From Bifidobacterium breve (GTDB lineage Bacteria; Bacteroidota; Bacteroidia; Cytophagales; UBA9547), in the NCBI GenBank assembly GCA_943325655.2, contig CALPQG020000139.1, forward strand, positions 1 through 6,898: a stretch of 6,898 bases of DNA, in the 5' to 3' direction. The position numbers and the translations under genes are program-made. Below are positions 5,974-6,898 of the stretch, one piece after another. The notes under the pieces were generated by a model. It was not told where the DNA came from, searched no databases, and saw only the letters and a program-made list of their open reading frames with translations. Position 1 is the first letter of the stretch. Each line of letters starts with the position of its first letter.

Positions 5974-6816
5974 ATGAAAAATATCCTTGTGCCTACTAAT
6001 TTTACTGAAATTTCTTCCAATGCTTTGGCTTATGCGAAAGAATTTGCGGATCGAACCAAGGCTACTATTTTTTTATACCATGCTTACCATATTCCTGTCT
6101 CCACTACTGATATATCGTATGGTGCTTTATTTGATGAATATCAATTGATTGAAAATGAAAATAGAGAAGCCTTATTGGGGGAAGTAGCGCGTATAAAAAA
6201 AACGTATCCTGAATTACAAATCGAGCCTATATTAAAAGAAGGCTTTTTTGTCGAAAGTATTTCTGAAGTAATTGAAGCACAAAAAATTGATTTTGTGGTA
6301 ATGGGTACAGCAGGAGCAGAGGGGTTTGAAGAAATGTTTTTGGGTACAAATTCGGGTGCTATTTTAAGTAAAATTTCTTGTCCATTAATTATTATTCCAC
6401 ATGTTTATAGATTTAAACCAGTACAAAAAATAGTTTTTGCCTCGGATTATTTAAAAACAGATTTTGACGCAATAAATAAAGTAGTTGAAATTGCCCGGTT
6501 GTTCCAAGCTCAATTAATCATTATCCATGTTTCCAATCATGATGCTGAAAGTAGGGCTTTAGCACATCAAACTTTCCATTCATTTGTAGTTCAGGGCAAT
6601 ACAAAGATAAAGTATAACAATGTGAGTTATAGATTTATTGAAAATGAGAGTTTAACGGATGCTATCAATGAATTAGTGGAAGAAGAGGACATTGATATCA
6701 TTGTGATGACCACCAAAAAGAGGAATTTTTTACAAAAAATATTTGATCCAAGCCTTACAAAAAAAATGGCATACCACACAGAAATACCGTTATTAACATT
6801 GGTTGATAAAGAGTAA
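5974..6816 (+). CDS. Universal stress protein with two tandem UspA domains
   Basis: The product has 280 residues, about twice a single Usp domain, with no signal peptide; it should be cytoplasmic. Domain 1 (1-143) starts MKNILVPTNFTEISSNAL and keeps the nucleotide-binding pattern G-2x-G-9x-G-T exactly: Gly111, Gly114, Gly124, Thr125. The usual acidic residue of the first loop (V-P-T-D-F) is Asn9 here. Domain 2 (about 150-276) repeats the fold (KIVFASDYL, then DIIVMTTKKR) and keeps Asp158, but lacks the glycine motif, so it probably does not bind ATP in the standard way. One active and one degenerate domain is common in tandem Usp proteins. These proteins bind ATP or related nucleotides and support survival under starvation or respiratory stress. 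The gene appears to be transcribed alone, behind a terminator and with a possible FNR-type site upstream. Confidence 0.92.
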   Translation: MKNILVPTNFTEISSNALAYAKEFADRTKATIFLYHAYHIPVSTTDISYGALFDEYQLIENENREALLGEVARIKKTYPELQIEPILKEGFFVESISEVIEAQKIDFVVMGTAGAEGFEEMFLGTNSGAILSKISCPLIIIPHVYRFKPVQKIVFASDYLKTDFDAINKVVEIARLFQAQLIIIHVSNHDAESRALAHQTFHSFVVQGNTKIKYNNVSYRFIENESLTDAINELVEEEDIDIIVMTTKKRNFLQKIFDPSLTKKMAYHTEIPLLTLVDKE

Positions 6817-6898
6817 TTGCATGTTTAAAAGACGTGTACTTTTTATATTTTATAATTAAAAACAACATAAATAATGTTTCACTTAAATTTAATTTTTA

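Noticed and set aside
6827..6845. AAAAG/CTTTT hairpin with T's after the usp gene
   Set aside because: The stem is only 5 bp and almost all A-T; too weak to call a terminator, although the position is right.
6874..6898. ATG and open frame (MFHLNLIF) reaching the right window edge
   Set aside because: Eight codons in AT-rich DNA do not show a gene; it might be the start of the next one, but nothing supports this here.

Overview
The window is AT-rich chromosomal DNA from a member of the Bacteroidota, probably outside the genus Bacteroides. Three things point there. The GyrA type has a QNRGGRG box and a second KRGGKG repeat. Starts have A-rich leaders rather than clear Shine-Dalgarno sites. Spacers hold several exact copies of TAnnTTTG, the -7 element known for Bacteroidota promoters. 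A finer placement is not possible from the sequence alone. All main genes look intact and vertically inherited; I see no transposase, integrase, tRNA, rRNA or CRISPR array.

Layout. Positions 1-929 (minus strand) hold the start of etfA, cut by the window edge, preceded by complete etfB. These are the two subunits of electron transfer flavoprotein. The 105-bp spacer between them carries an imperfect inverted repeat that runs over the etfB stop codon. A 70-bp divergent spacer separates etfB from a small cytoplasmic TPR-like protein (1000-1323, plus strand). Next comes a 321-bp non-coding stretch with a perfect 10-bp hairpin nested in a longer foldback. It is followed by a short uncharacterised lipoprotein-like or membrane-anchored gene (1645-1851) and then gyrA (1931-4558). 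A strong intrinsic terminator follows gyrA. A secreted TPR protein (4660-5790) starts only 24 nt after that terminator's T-run. A weaker terminator and a 183-bp regulatory spacer lead to a tandem universal stress protein (5974-6816).

How the genes relate. There is no single pathway. etfBA serves electron transfer from flavin dehydrogenases, gyrA sets DNA supercoiling, the TPR proteins are likely protein-interaction scaffolds, and the Usp protein is a nucleotide-binding stress factor. The most suggestive regulatory signal is a near-consensus FNR/CRP-type palindrome (TTGAT-N4-ATCAT) upstream of the usp gene. I found no convincing new defence, secretion or mobile system. The least explained items are the small Cys/His-containing protein before gyrA and the foldback hairpin region upstream of it.
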